The notes under the pieces: model-generated
The model's database searches: none
Told to the model about the DNA's origin: nothing
The model's input: only the letters and a program-made list of their open reading frames with translations
Part shown: positions 34,959 to 48,104 of the stretch, one piece after another
Layout of the letters: every line of letters begins with the position of its first letter
Numbering within the stretch: the stretch's first letter is position 1
Assembly: GCF_016086655.4 (NCBI RefSeq)
Contig: NC_052132.2
Location: forward strand, 19,222,805-19,286,804
Source of the DNA: Lepeophtheirus salmonis
Lineage: Eukaryota > Arthropoda > Copepoda > Siphonostomatoida > Caligidae
Direction of reading: 5' to 3'
Length of the DNA stretch: 64,000 nt
Program-made: the position numbers and the translations under genes

Positions 34959-35591
34959 CAGGGTGGTTCAGATGAATTGGGAAAAATTTTAAAGGCTTAT
35001 AATGAACCAATTGGATGGGGTAAACCCATAATGTTTTACTTATTTGAAATCTTCATTTAATAAGATGTAATTATTATAATCTATTTTGAGATTACCCTTT
35101 CTTAAAAACCTAGGACACACAGCGCCGGAAGCTATGGAAGCCAGGATGACCTCGTACAGATACAAATTTTTCATTGTACTTGTTTTCGTTTTGCACTTTT
35201 GATTTACATTCCCGGCATTAATGGAGTAGCCCAAGGAATAAATTACAACTTCCAACAAGACAGGTCCACAAGCCCACTGACTGTAGGATGTCTTGGGCAC
35301 CAAATTTCCTCACCTATGAAGCCAGGTTTTTGGCCTGCAAATACCCCAGACCTGAACCAATGCGATAGGTTTGTATCAAGTATCATTCGTCTGTGAGAGC
35401 CCTGAAGAAGTCAGGATTTGCACAAGGTCACCTGACTTCAGGCACCGTTTTGCCGAAGTAATCAAATTCATTATGAATAATAAAATTTCATTAAATGTAG
35501 CTCTCAAACAATTAAAAAATATGGTTCTACCGCATTTAGTTCCATTTTTATAAGCCTTTTAAGATTTTCCCAATATATCTGGACCACACTG
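34959..35591 (+). mobile_element. Complete 633 bp TA-flanked deleted Tc1/mariner element
   Basis: A TA flanks both ends. The left end cagggtggttcagatgaatt and the reverse complement of the right end (cagtgtggtccagatatatt) match. The match extends over about 40 bases through gggaaaa-ttttaaaggcttat. The plus-strand interior carries remains of a transposase. NYNFQQDRST at about 35240 fits the block holding the second catalytic Asp. It is followed by WPANTPDLNQCDRFV (about 35330-35375), and at the end the frame EVIKFIMNNKISLNVAL precedes the right repeat. The N-terminal half is largely absent. Its ends start with cagggtgg like those of the element at 62065, suggesting related lineages. Confidence 0.85.
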
Positions 35592-35593
35592 TA

Positions 35594-37280
35594 GTTGCTA
35601 AGATTGAGTTATTTCATATGAAAGTTTTGATCTTCATAATATGTGATCCCTATAAATATAAAAACAGTTAAAAAATGTGATTTATTATCATCAAAATATT
35701 AATAATACAAATAAAACATTTTTGAAATAATTTAAAAAATAAACATGTATTATTTAAGTTTATAAATAGTTTTATGACAAATAATTTATAATTGTTTATA
35801 TTTTTTAGATATTGAAAGTATTTATAAACAAAAATGTATATTCAATCCTGATTGGTTTTGAAAATAAAAGACCCATTAGACTTTGTTACACCTGTAATTT
35901 AGGATCATCATTTGAACTAACAAGCCATAAAATATAAAGTTTAGTTTCATTTGTTGAAGAACCATCATTTTACTTTAATATATTAGAAAAAGGTTTTCTT
36001 ATATTTACTGTTTAAAAAACAAGAACTTAATTTCAACAAAGTTTTGATTATAAAATTATTCATCTACTTTAAAATTAAGTATAAAAGTTTGAATACAACA
36101 AGAAAAAATTATGTTGATGGAAATTAAGTTACAATCAAGCCTTAAAAAAAGAAGTGATAAATATAAAATGGTTGCATTTAACGAATAACTATTAACTTTA
36201 AAACCATAAATCTATTCATAAATTTGATATCTTTTATTAAATTTATTAGCTTGAAAATATCTTTAATTCATTTATATCAATTTAAACCATTACAAGCAAT
36301 AAATTAATTAATTTACCAATACTTATGATTATGAACTTTTTAATCGAAAAACAATATTTATTAATCAATTTCGGTTTATATGTTGTTTTGAATACTTTTC
36401 TCAATATTATATCAAAAAGAAAAGTAAAAATGATATAATTGGATACCACATTACTCAAGGTTCTATCTCAAATCGAGAGTGTTGTTCAGTTCAAAATCGT
36501 AGCTTCCCGGAAAGAGAGTAGAGTAAACATAATGATTTGTACGAATATAATTTTTTCATAAGAAATATCTTACTGTCAACCAAATTTGAAAGAAAAAATG
36601 TTTAACTATAATTTATAGGTCAGTAGTGCATCTCCTATTCAGGCCTAGCGGCTCATGAAAGTTTGATCAAAAATATATATGTCTAGTTTATAAATTATCT
36701 GTCATATTGAACCAGTTTCCAACAACTTTAGAAAAGCAAATAGCAAAAGCCTGAGAAGCGACAATATAATTTCCCTTATAAGGTCTACATTTCAGTTAAG
36801 AATTTACAAAGACCCAAATTTGCAAGGGAAAGGCGAAATTTGGGTGTTTCAGATACAATATTGAGTAAAAATAACACTGTTCCTATAATTATCTAAAACA
36901 ATAGCAATTATACTAGTAATTAAGATACATTCTCATGAAATTTTGTTCATGTAAACAAAAGATGAACCTATCTTACATGGTGGATACAATTTTCAAGATT
37001 AAATACCATAATTAAATATCTTATATGTCTGGAAATTATATATATCTTCTTACATATAAATGTTACAGATACTGGCAATAGGTTAATTGTTTAAGCGGCT
37101 CTTATTGAGGTCCCATGAATATTTTGATTTAACGTATGTAATTTATGTTAAATTAATTGCAAAATTGTCAGAGAATTTTTATTTTTTGAAAAAGTTTATT
37201 TCCTATAAAATATGATACCTGCACTTCAAAAACATTAAAAAAATTTAGCATTGACAAAATATGATTTTATTTGTCCTAAA
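35594..37280. other. AT-rich DNA without recognisable genes
   Basis: No supported gene. Slightly less AT-rich patches near 36480-36520 and 36620-36670 carry no readable frame. Confidence 0.45.
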
Positions 37281-37325
37281 TAGTGGTTCTCAAACTATTG
37301 TACGCAGAGACTTGCGTATGGTTGG
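37281..37325 (+). mobile_element. Orphan hAT-like terminal sequence
   Basis: Tagtggttctcaaactattg closely resembles a common hAT end (cAGTGGTTCTCAAaCt). No inverted partner or transposase was found nearby, so this may be a solo end or chance. Confidence 0.3.
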
Positions 37326-39033
37326 ACGAGTTTTTATATAAACAGAGTAAAAAAAAAAATGCTTTTACTCTATGTTTTAGGTTTTTAATATTTATTGTCT
37401 AAATAAATAATGTTTGTCTCCTTTTAAACTTAGAACGAGATGTGCTACCTAAAAAGGACATTATAAGGGAATGAAATTTTACCTAGGTTAAACTGTTTCA
37501 GTTTTTCAGAAGTATTCGTAATCGAAATTGACAAAAAGTTGAGAGACAAACCGCCATAATAAACATTTACAAGAAAAAAATAGAGTTTTATTACATAATG
37601 CTCAAAACTTTCACTGCAGCTATTTTCCTCTTGGGAGTTTTAACCTCTAAATATGTATATACGAGTACACTTGCTTTTGTATGGATGGATGGATGAGAGA
37701 GGAGAAACGATTTTAAATTTAGATACAAAACTACGGTATATACAAATAATGTTAAAATATGTATATTATTTTGAAAATGACCAAAGAAACAATTTTTTTT
37801 ATTATAAATGCCAATATTATAGCGCTTACATCAAATTTAGTTCTGTTTGTTTTATATGTTTAGCTGTATTTCAATTTTGCTCTATGTTTTTTTGGGGTGT
37901 GCAATGAAAATGTACCATTCTAAATAATTCCCACTTAGAATCATATATTAAAATGTAATTTTTTGCTTATGTATATTTATTCTAGAGTGCATTTCTTTAT
38001 CATTTTGATATATCTACGTACAAATATTAAGAAGTATACTTATCTACCTAGGATATATGTTAATTATATACATTTCCTTTGATGATCTTATTAATAGCAA
38101 TGTAAATATATTTCTGTTTGCAGATTCTTATTTACTGTTTTGCAGTTATGAATAATTAATGAATATATATGGTTACTATATGTATACAATAATGTTTTTG
38201 TAATGTGGTGATATATATTGTTGTATTTAGTGCATTAAAAAAAGTTGAGAATGTCTTTCAAGTATTAATGGTGAACACTATATTACTAAACTGGATTATT
38301 TTTCTATATTCGATATATTAAATGTGAATGCGTTGGGGTGTGTGTATTTTTGAGGCCAGTGGTCCTGAATAATCTAGTAATCGCCTTTAAAATGCCTTTA
38401 AATAAGGATAGTAACTAGTGTTTATCTACTTCAAATACTAAAAATTCATTGTAATATCCTGTTGTATCGAACTTTCCCTCCTCTCTATATAAAAATTTTT
38501 CATCGAATATGTATACTTCCAGTATTTCTTTTTTTTGGGTAGTACTTCATTAGCTTCTGAGTTAATAACAAATTTTGGAATTTATGAACGAAATTTAAAA
38601 GAATATTTTTGTATTTATTTGCCCCAACAAGGAATATGAAATATAGAAATAGGGTTATTGAGGGATATTTTATTTTGATAAGATAATAAAACTCGACATA
38701 TTCTTTTTTTCGACTAAAATTTAGATATACTATTTAATATTTATATGGAAAATATAAGGTAAAAAAGTATTCTATTTTCTCACTGATACATATTCTAAGT
38801 ATCATATACAAATACTTCTAAGAGTCAGTATTGTTTTGTAGTCCTAAAATATCAATTTCAACATCCCTGGGAAGTACTCAACGTTAGGGTTTGAAGGGAG
38901 TTATACAGAGTTCGTTATGTTTAGAAACACGATATCCACCACTTGAAGGAACAAACTATGATAGCATATTTTTTGTAAAAAGAAGCCTTCTCGAGTAAAC
39001 ATTGTCAAATAACTAGACCAATTATGTTATATA
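37326..39033. other. AT-rich DNA without recognisable genes
   Basis: It contains a tiny tetranucleotide run (tggatggatggatg, about 37681) and otherwise nothing supportable. The 84-codon frame at 37653-37907 is AT-rich and unremarkable. Confidence 0.45.
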
Positions 39034-39868
39034 CGGGGGTTTGTTTGAAACGTCCGTGCAAAGTCCACAAGATGGAACTACTGAAGTGTATGGAGGTTAT
39101 TTTTACTTAGGTGTATCTCTTTGAAGACATACACCAACTTTCAGCCGTACCGGCTGAAAGTTGTCTATTTCTTTCTTTTTGGCATTCGTTAGAATCTTGG
39201 AAGTTGAGTGATTTTCAAAAAAAGGGTACAACAAACAATTTCATGAGTTGATTAAACATTACTTTATCAAATACAAAACACCTTAGGTGACTAAAAAGAA
39301 GCTTCACGAATATTAAAGGGACTTTATACCTTCGTTTAGAGCAGTTTATAAGTTATTTTAAAATTTTCGATGTGGGCAAAAGGAAACAAGAGGCATTGAA
39401 CTTTATGGACGCCCTATTGAGGTTATTAGTCCAAAAATAATTCGTAAAATCCATGATATGGTGATGGATGACAGAAGAGTGAAGGTGTGTGAGATTGCTT
39501 GTGCTGTGGGCATCTCGAGTTAGAGCACTATTTCAATTTATTTTGTGACCACAACTACTGAGGTGATGAAAAAGAACTTTTTGTTGTCCGATCGTGGGCA
39601 TTTTTAGCAAATCGGTTTTCATAGGGTCCAATAACCTGTAATAACCTTTTTCATTTAGTTGATGAAGATTCTTCCTAGCACATCCAAAAGACTGTCACTA
39701 TAAACTTTCTGGCCGATGTCCTAATTCAAACAAATGCGAAACAGAAAGACAATCCGACTTAAAGTTGATTTGTTTCTTCCAAGAGATGCAACTAACTAAA
39801 CATAACCTCGATTTGTGCAAGTAGTGCCATTTCTTATACTTTGAAAGGACTTTTCAAACGACCCCCCG
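39034..39868 (+). mobile_element. Degenerate mariner-like element with both ends
   Basis: A TA flanks both ends. The left end cgggggtttgtttgaaacgt and the reverse complement of the right end (cggggggtcgtttgaaaagt) are good inverted repeats of about 35 bp. The plus strand carries mariner N-terminal sequence. HYFIKYKTP lies near 39262. ELYGRPIEVISPKIIRKIHD and MVMDDRRVKVCEIACAVGIS lie at about 39395-39520, which is the second helix-turn-helix region. After that come EVMKKNFLLSDRG and degraded sequence. The catalytic core is essentially gone. A perfect 13-bp-arm hairpin lies at 39135-39163, between the left end and the coding remnant. Confidence 0.8.
39135..39163. repeat. Perfect short hairpin
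   Basis: Arms caactttcagccg and cggctgaaagttg (13 bp each) are separated by tac. It lies in the 5' untranslated part of the mariner-like element. Confidence 0.8.
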
Positions 39869-40024
39869 TATGCTGTACATCAACATATACAACAATATAA
39901 CAGTTTTTATAATGAAAACCGCTATTGAGGTCGTATCTACTAAAAATATATTCTGATCGTCTCTAGTCATATTGTATGCAACTGAATAAAAAATAAATTT
40001 ATTTTTTGCAAAATATTTTAACTA

Positions 40025-40370
40025 CATTTGTGGTGTGTCAACATAAAAACAATATTGCATAAAAATTAAAAAAATGAGAAAATGTCAGTTTATGTTTTTA
40101 CTTGATGTATAAGTACACAAAAACTAATATTTCATCGTTATATTTGGGTCAATTTTAGGCGTATTACTGAAATTTGTGGTATAAGTTAAGATATCCAAGT
40201 ACTTTTAATTATAATTATAGCATTTATTTTAATTAAAATACTTATTTTGGACCCGATATGACGTCTTTTTAAATAAAATCTGTCAATTTTAATTTTTTAT
40301 TCACGATCAATTTTGGCTACTTCACATTCAATTTGTGGCGTCTCCAAAGTGCTAATAAATTTGTTTATTA
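40025..40370 (+). repeat. Dispersed repeat C, copy 2
   Basis: It shares its first block with 31820-31905 and its last block with 32585-32690. In this copy the two blocks are about 260 bp apart, against about 760 bp in the other. The other copy has a transposase fragment in between. Confidence 0.5.
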
Positions 40371-40821
40371 TAAGATAAATTGACCATTATTTGTCAAAGA
40401 ATGGAATTTATATAATTCACACTCAATTTAAAATAAAATCATTCTAACTTACTTTTGTGTTTACTAATCATTTTTATAAGGATATAACCTTTGTGTAACG
40501 TGCCTTTCTTTAAACTTAAGCATTTTTTAATTAAGTTATTTACTTTGGTAAAAGGTTATTTTTTCATCATTAATTACTTTGTTGTTTGTTTCCTAATAGT
40601 AAAAATTATGCTAATAAAAAAATTTCATTCTTTTCTTTAATGTAATTTTTTTTTTTAAAGATACACATTACATCAATCAATATCTTCATTAAGATTTATT
40701 GTAATTCATATATATATATATGAATAATAATTATTAACATATATTTTTTTAATAATTATATTGTTTTGATTAGTTACTTCAACGTTGTCATGTCAAATAA
40801 GAAGAAAGGAAAGTGTAGACA
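40371..40821. promoter_or_regulatory. AT-rich upstream flank of a candidate spliced gene
   Basis: No clear core promoter can be distinguished from base composition. A run tatatatatatatga at about 40709-40723 lies 100 bp upstream of the candidate start. A short upstream ATG frame (from 40790, 11 codons, beginning MSNKKKGK) ends in a TGA that overlaps the candidate start codon. Confidence 0.2.
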
Positions 40822-42171
40822 ATGATGAAGACCACCTATTGTGTTTTTGTACAAGATATTTCCTTTAAAAAGGAGGAACGAAGAAGACGCTTCTGGAACA
40901 TTCGATTCTCCATTTACTCATATTTGTGGTTCTTCTTAGCACTCGTTCCACAATTAGGTAAGTACTTTAGTTTTCTCTTTTTTATGATTAGTCCGATAGG
41001 GTATAAAGGGTGCACAATAAAAATCCCGGGGTCAGCAATGAAATATTGAACGTAAACCTTTTTGATAAATCAATTTATTTCAATTAAACTTTTCAGAAAT
41101 GTAAACAAACCATTGAACTTTTAAAATTTAATGAAAGAGATTTCTGCCTTAATCATGGCTTATAAAAAGTGTGGGAAACGGGACAACGAAACTTTTCAGA
41201 AGCCTTTATTGATTAGAGCCACATTCCCGGAAAAAAAATATATTGATACCTAAATAATATGTAATTTTTTATTAGACTTAACGAATACATTTTGATAATT
41301 AGTGAGAGACGACCTCGAGATAGAAGAGTGTTGATCAGTAGTTGAGCCAGTACAAAATGAGCACCAACATATTCTATCCAAATGATTGATTCCTTTGGAT
41401 AGTTCATTGAGTCTTAATCAATTATATTTTTAACATTATTTATCTTTCTACTTTATTTATTAATTGGGTAGTTAATTACGATTTGAGTAAACATTTTTCT
41501 AATAAAATAAACTTATTAATCAGCATCTAATTGTTAAAATTTGTAACAAAAGGTTAAACGTTTTATCTTTTTTATTTGCAGTAACGTAAGTGGGAATCAT
41601 AATTACACAGTATTACAACATCAATCCCATTCAAATATATTATTTATTTTTCCCGGTGAAGTGGCTCTTGGCAATAAGGTTATTGGCAAAGTTTTCTTTA
41701 CACGCTCGGATACTAAGACAGGCTTTGAGAAATTGTCAGCCCAATCAGAGTTATATTCCCTTGTGATGGCTGTTTTAGGTGAGTCGAGAATCGATTGGGG
41801 AGTAGGATTTACTTTATTTTTAAGGAAGCCCTAACAAAAAGTTGTACAAAGGATTCAAATGGGATTTTAAGAAAACAGTTAACAAAAAATAAATAAGAAT
41901 TTAAAAAAGGCTAGTATTGACTTATAGGCTGTTGTTCACAATCAATAATTTTTTTCCCCCTTTATTTCATATCAGCACTATTTTTGTAGTGAAAACGCTA
42001 CAAAGCTCAAATTCTAACTCTGAGAAGCTCATCATTTTGCTATTGAGGCATTTGGAGTTCAAGAAGAGCATCAAAATCTATTCATTTGTTTTTTTGCAGC
42101 GGCATTTTTTTTATTTTATAGAAAAACAACATTTAACTTTATTCATAAATCCCAAAAATAATAACAATTAA
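40822..42171 (+). CDS. Candidate three-exon gene, unknown protein
   Basis: Proposed exons are 40822-40957, 41611-41778 and 41990-42171. Exon 1 starts at ATG-ATG and ends at a consensus donor (ttag|gtaagtac). Exon 2 lies between an acceptor (attacacag) and a second strong donor (tttag|gtgagtc). Exon 3 follows a pyrimidine-rich acceptor (ctatttttgtag) and ends at a TAA. Both introns are phase 1, so the frame stays open for about 162 codons. The protein begins with a basic stretch (KKEERRRRFWNIRF) followed by a hydrophobic segment (YLWFFLALVPQL, about residues 34-45) that could be a membrane anchor. Exon 2 is the most convincing coding piece (FPGEVALGNKVIGKVFFTRS, then GFEKLSAQSELYSLVMAVL). Exon 3 carries LIILLLRHLEFKKSIKIYSF and an Asn-rich end. 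I do not recognise the family. Exon 3 is the least certain, and the true gene may continue elsewhere. Confidence 0.42.
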
Positions 42172-43869
42172 TAAAATATGATATGTCATAATTATTAAAA
42201 ATTGTAAACACGATAACAAATGTCGTTTCATAATTGGTAAATATTCTGTAAAACTATTTATTATAAAAAAACAACAATTGAAAGTACTCGGTTCTCTTGG
42301 AAATTTATCCCTTTATTAAATATAAAATACGTTTTGATTATTTCTGAGTCTGATTTATAATTCATTTTCTTCTACTTGATTGTTAGACTCTATGTAATAG
42401 TTTTATACATTTAGAGTGTTAATGATATTTTACATAGGTGTAACCCAAAAATAAAGATAACTTTGAAAACCACATATCTATATTATCAGAAATTTGTAGA
42501 CATCGAGACATTTGTTCTAGAAAATATGTATTTGGACTGCTTCAGTAACTAACTTATAACTCGAAAAGTATGAGGACTGCTTTACAGGTTGGTACCTTAA
42601 ATTTTTATATAGGATGTGTGCTATGTATTAAATTTAAATTCCATGATTTTGAAAAACTAATTAAAGAATTTTATATATTATATAATTCAGAAAAGATCAA
42701 CAAGGGTAAAGTTGTAGCTAGGTACAAAAACAACAATTTATAATTTGTATCCTTAGATGTCAAGAATAAATTTTTTAGAAAGGCTAACCTGACATATCCA
42801 AAAAGAAGTATATCTGACATAAATTGAAGCTGTATACATAAATTACAAAAAGGGAACACTCATTTTGTACAAATTGATTCAAGGCATAAAAGGAATTTAT
42901 CTTTGAGTACAATATCCAAAACTGATTTTCTATAAGTCATCTAAATTCTGAAATATCCGGGATTATTGTAATTCGGTACTATTATCGTTTAAAATCATTT
43001 TTTACCCTTAAAAAATTAAAAAAATCCAAAAACAAAAACTACTATTAATACAACTTATGTTGAAAGCGGTTTTATTATGATGATACAGTATTTTGAAATT
43101 TATAATAATCGCATTATTGTTTCGCTCCTGGTATCTCATTCCCAAGGAAGGAGTCCACACTACTCCATTATGAGGCTTGGTAGTTTTCATCGGATGAATT
43201 ATTCTCCCTTCGTCCCTCGTGGTATTCGGAATCTGAAATATGTACAGAGTCCTACACTACAATTATAAGAAACTTTGACCTTATGCAAATCCTGTATGGG
43301 AACATCATGCCCTAGTTTTTCCTACTCAAAGAGAGGTTAAGTGACTAATAAAATAAATTTATCTTAATTTTCACTGTTAGTCAGATATTGAGATGGAGAA
43401 ACACGATACCTCATCCATTAGCGTTTTGCAAATTTGAAATGGTCAAAACTCTTTTAACCTAAATTACTTCATAATTTATTATCGTAAAGTGCTATGATTT
43501 ATGTCATCTCATCTCTCGATATTCAAGAATTTCAAATTATTACGGTTTAATATAGATTGAATAATAGGATCCAACTCTAAAATTCTGTTATTTTTGAATT
43601 AGCCGTCTATTCTTTAAATAGTGGAACAATGTGATAATTATAATTCCAGGTCAGATATTCCAAACCTTTTTTATTCAAACTGTTTAAATTTAAAAATGAT
43701 CTAGCCACAATTTGACTGTAAGATCAATACTACCAACTCTGGGACCCTTTAATCAAGATTAATTAATATTTTTTCTTAATAAAGAAAAAATGGTTAGAAT
43801 GTAGCAACAAGCGATTGGAGCCAAGCTGAAATATTTAAAAAGAAAAGGGGATAATATAATGTCATTTCT
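42172..43869. other. AT-rich DNA; small GC-richer patch at 43120-43330
   Basis: The 43120-43330 patch is less AT-rich. On the minus strand it can be read as DSVHISDSEYHEGRREN or MKTTKPHNGVVWTPSLGMR in neighbouring frames. I cannot match either to a family. The rest is unremarkable. Confidence 0.35.
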
Positions 43870-43874
43870 CATTT

Positions 43875-44120
43875 ATTCGTTCCAGTTCAGTCTTAGTACC
43901 GGTCCTATAAGTCCAAGGGACCGGCCCCTAAAAGGTGCAGTCCTTTAGACTATCAGTATTAGAAAATGATTTAAAAAAAGTAGAAAGAAAGTTGAAAGCG
44001 TCATGTAGGACCGAACTTTATAATTTTTCAGAACTGATTTGCAGAACTGAACTGGACTGGACGAAGATTTAACTTGACAGGACTGCAGTGGTCTGTCCAA
44101 AATAAGAACTGACACAACAC
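43875..44120. repeat. Unnamed repeat rich in ggac/gtcc and actgaac motifs
   Basis: It contains a hairpin (accggtcc at 43898-43905 against ggaccggc at 43918-43925). Reiterated motifs include cagttcagtc, ggaccgaac, gaactgat, gaactgaactggactggac and gacaggactgcagtgg. It encodes nothing. The structure suggests a non-autonomous mobile element. Confidence 0.4.
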
Positions 44121-46235
44121 TACGAGCAATAACAAAAATGAAAGCAGAAATAAACTACTTTATTTTTATTTTTGGACATCACTAACTCAAAGTATTGATA
44201 GTAGAAAAAATGAAAGTTATGAATTAGCGTCCATTTGTTATCCATATAATATTTTTTTCTTAGGACATTAATAAATGGATTAGAGATAACTTGAACACTC
44301 ATCTTTGCCATATACATATATCTATCTATTACGATCAAAGTAAATACCTCCATAGTATGGATGAGATCCCAATGGATCACCTAAATATATTAATGCATAA
44401 ACACTTTTTATGTTTGTAGCTTATAAAATTATTTTAGTATGGCAAATCGGGGAATTATTTCGGTAATGTTCTTATAATATTTTCAATGCCTTAGTAAAAA
44501 GTTTTCAGTTCTAAATAAATATATTGATCGAACAAAGTTTGTCTGTTGACACCTTATTTTTCAGAGTAGGCCTAATATCTTTAAAATAGCGTAAATATTT
44601 TAAATAAGAAATAACAATGTAGCAAAGCGCGTCATATTTAAAGAAAAAAGTTGAACTATGACTCCCAATAATGCTGCAGCTAGTGCATAATAAGAATATT
44701 TTAGGAGTTTGCATTACAATAGAATGATGAATCAAATGATAATGAATAATATCATTGCTCAAAAATATAGGTATATGTTCTCAGAATGAAAAATGAAGCA
44801 CAATGTATCGTTTAGATCTGCTATAAATATATACAATGGCCTAATATTAAATACTGATATTTAGTTTCTGTCGTTATCAATTACGAAGAAAATATTTCAG
44901 AATTTTTTTTATATGTATGTAGGAAAAAACATTTTCTTATTCTGAAAAATGTTCAATAGATACACAATAAAAATATATTTTTTTAGATAACAAAAACTAC
45001 AACAACAATGAAACAGACAATACAGTCATGTTTTTGCTGTAAATATATTAGAGTCTATAATTTACTTCAAAAAATAAAATAACTTGTAATCATACAATAT
45101 ATGATTTATGTGTCTTCCTCAACTGTCTTTGTCCCACTTATTCTCTGATTAATTTCCAATGAACTCTAAAATTCCTTCATAGTTTTAATGAATTTACGTT
45201 TTTGTATTTACTAATAATTACTTTTTGTTTTCATACTAGCAAAAAGTTAATTAATAATATGATAAAATATATTTAGTGATTATGTATATAACGTTTTTAT
45301 ATGACGTCAGCATTGTTATTGATAGCCGTTTTGGGGGCCTAGGGGATCAAGTATTATAAGAATAAAAATTCCTATATTATCCATATTACTGTTGATTAAA
45401 AATCTAACACTTTAATATCTAGTTTTATTATCAGTGAGTAGTATTTGTTATAAATTATGTAATTACATATCTATAAAATCTTATTTCCATAGGTTATAAA
45501 AACAGTTAATAATTATAATGGAAAAAATAGTATGTATTTTTTCTGAGTTGGAAAGTGTCAATTTAGGGATTTAATAGGAGTGGTCAGAATATTAACATAA
45601 TTCTAATTTTACTATTTATTATTTATATTGTCTTCAATCCAAGTATTAAACTCTTTTTTGATTCCTAAAGTCATTTTATGAAATTTAATAAAGGCTTATA
45701 CAAAATTGTTAGTTTTATATACTCAAAATATCAAATATAAGCCCTAAAAATAGCGTCAGATTCAATTATAATACATGTTATGGCGTTGGTGACACTCTAT
45801 ATAAGAGTATATAAGTCGTTAAAAAAGATAATTTCTATAAAGTTTGGAGAAATTTGTATCTCATATAAATTCATAAAAGAAATTTTATCAACATGAATCT
45901 TTTAATCAAATGACGGCATTTTTCAACTAAGATTTTGCACTGGTTTAGCATATGACATCTTAGATGTATACAGGGTGAACTGTAATACTACTCCACGATG
46001 TATATCATATATCAATATATTAAAGAAAAAATAATAGAGTATAATATGCGGTATATGTGTAAAATAAATTAAATCTTGTTGGCATTTAGTTAAACTATTG
46101 TAAGAAAGAAAAGAAAATGAGAAGTACTTTATATAATATTAAAAATAAAAGAAGGAATTTGACATAAAATAAGATTAAGCGACGAGCTAAAGTACTCCAT
46201 GACTCGTCAAATCCCGTTACACTTTTTCCTCAATC
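44121..46235. other. AT-rich DNA without recognisable genes
   Basis: An orphan Tc1/mariner-like end, TA followed by cagggtgaactgtaatacta, lies at about 45970 without a visible partner. Otherwise nothing is supported. Confidence 0.4.
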
Positions 46236-46360
46236 TGTCATTATTATTAGTCTATTCTTGAGGAGAGAATGTCTAAGTATTGAGTGAGTAGTTACATTTG
46301 AGTGTATTCATGCATGAAAAATAGAGAGTCTCACCAAGAATTCGTTGAGACTTTATCCTC
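46236..46360 (+). repeat. Dispersed repeat D, copy 1
   Basis: Blocks such as ttattattagtctattcttg, gagaatgtctaagtat and gagtgtattcatgcat are shared with 49150-49290 and 59366-59490. Confidence 0.5.
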
Positions 46361-48104
46361 TACATTATTAATGCAAAACTTGTATGTTCGTCGACGCTTC
46401 ATAACTTTAAGCAGTGCTTTTTGCTACTACCACCAGTAATGTATATGTTAAATACTAAAAAAACTGACTTCGATTTGAATTTGCAAACACTGTTTCTTTG
46501 TAGTCGATATTTGATGATGTCATTGTTCTATTATAAGGATTTACTTCTTTTTATCAAAACATTAGAATGGATTTGAATATAATTTTTTTCTTCTTCTTAA
46601 TAGTTTATTTTCTTTTTAAAACAACACATATAGTTGCATTTATTGCATCTCCCTTTCTTTTCCTTGCCTTTTATATTCATATCTTTTGTGCAAATTTTTT
46701 GTATTAATTAATACCCGATTTGCAAATCCATTATTTTATCTTATCAATTATTTCATTCCCCATCATCAAATTAAACACATATGTATTATATATTAAAACT
46801 CTTTCGGAGTTTCTTCACATCTATATATTTACAAAATAAATAAAGTCTTTTGACGTCAAGGTTTTTAGCTTGCTTAAATTTAGAAAGACTTACATTAAAG
46901 CAATGTTATACTTGCATTATATTTATTATTTATTTCTCATATTTGTTACTCGAATAGATTTTTCCAAATCATTTAACATCTTTTATATTATTTCATTTAT
47001 AAGTTTTCAAGGAGTTTCAATTTTTAGGATGGTTAAATATATATTTTTGTTAACATATATCAATATTAGGGTGGCTCTTATATTATACATATACCACCCT
47101 TGACAATAAGGTTTTTCTGAGCAAAATGTTTTTGAAATTAACAATTTATATATATATTAGACAAAATTTGTTACAAACTGATGTTCGTTTTAATATCAAT
47201 TCGATTTTTTACTATTTGCCATATTACTAAATACTTATACTACAAAAAGAACCTATATTTGGTGCACACTTATCTTCTTGGTAGTACATAAATATTAGTT
47301 TCTTCAACGGTTTATTTTTGTTATAAAATTAAAAAAACATCAGCAAATTCTGATAAGTTTTCATTTTTAGTCAAAAGTTTTAGAGCCAAAATTTGAATGC
47401 CACTCAAATATTACAATTTTTAACATAGGAATATATTTTCATTGTTCTGACAAATGGATATTATTAAAATAACAAACTTTGATTGATTTAAGTATACAAT
47501 ATGAGACACTTTATATAACATACTTTTCAATGGACGGTAGTAAATACCATACTACAGAAGAATGTGTGGTTAGCTATTAATTATAATAATAATGTTTTAA
47601 TTCAAATTTACTCTCGTGAAGCTGTGTAAATTTAATCTCAATTAAATGAAGAATTATATCTGATTGGCTAACTGCCATTTTTGGGACTCTTTATAACAGA
47701 TGAAACTGTGATATAAGTTCACAATAGAGAAAACTTGAACAACAAGTTGTCTAAGGAATGTAAGAAATTTGAATACGAAATAAATAATACTTTTTAGACG
47801 AGAAAGGAATAAGGGTTTGGAATGGGGAAATAAATAAAGCAAAAAAGGATATTATTTTATACTCCTTACAAAAATAACACTTTATAAAAACGATGTCTTG
47901 ATAAAGGCATTATCAGATTTTTTTTTTTTTTTTGGTGATATAATTTATTGATTATTCTTTGTGGGATTTTTTTGTCATTGTAAATGGTTGTATTTTAAAT
48001 CATTATAAAAAATTGATTGACTAATAAGTATTATCCTTCATTATCAGCATAATTTATTTTTTACGAGTACGCTGCAGCAATAATATTTTCAATATAGTAA
48101 AATA
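46361..48104. other. AT-rich DNA without recognisable genes
   Basis: A small hairpin (agggtgg / ccaccct) lies at about 47071-47100, and a poly-T run lies at about 47919-47934. No gene is supported. Confidence 0.4.

Noticed and set aside
43008..43260. Possible exon or piggyBac-like acidic N-terminus on the minus strand
   Set aside because: Two overlapping frames look protein-like for about 30 codons each, but neither continues, and no splice sites or family match were seen.
45970..45995. TA plus cagggtgaactgtaatac, looks like a Tc1/mariner end
   Set aside because: No inverted partner or transposase sequence was found on either side; kept only as a note.
47067..47104. agggtgg...ccaccct hairpin considered as a MITE
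   Set aside because: Arms of only 7 bp and a short AT-rich loop; chance is likely.
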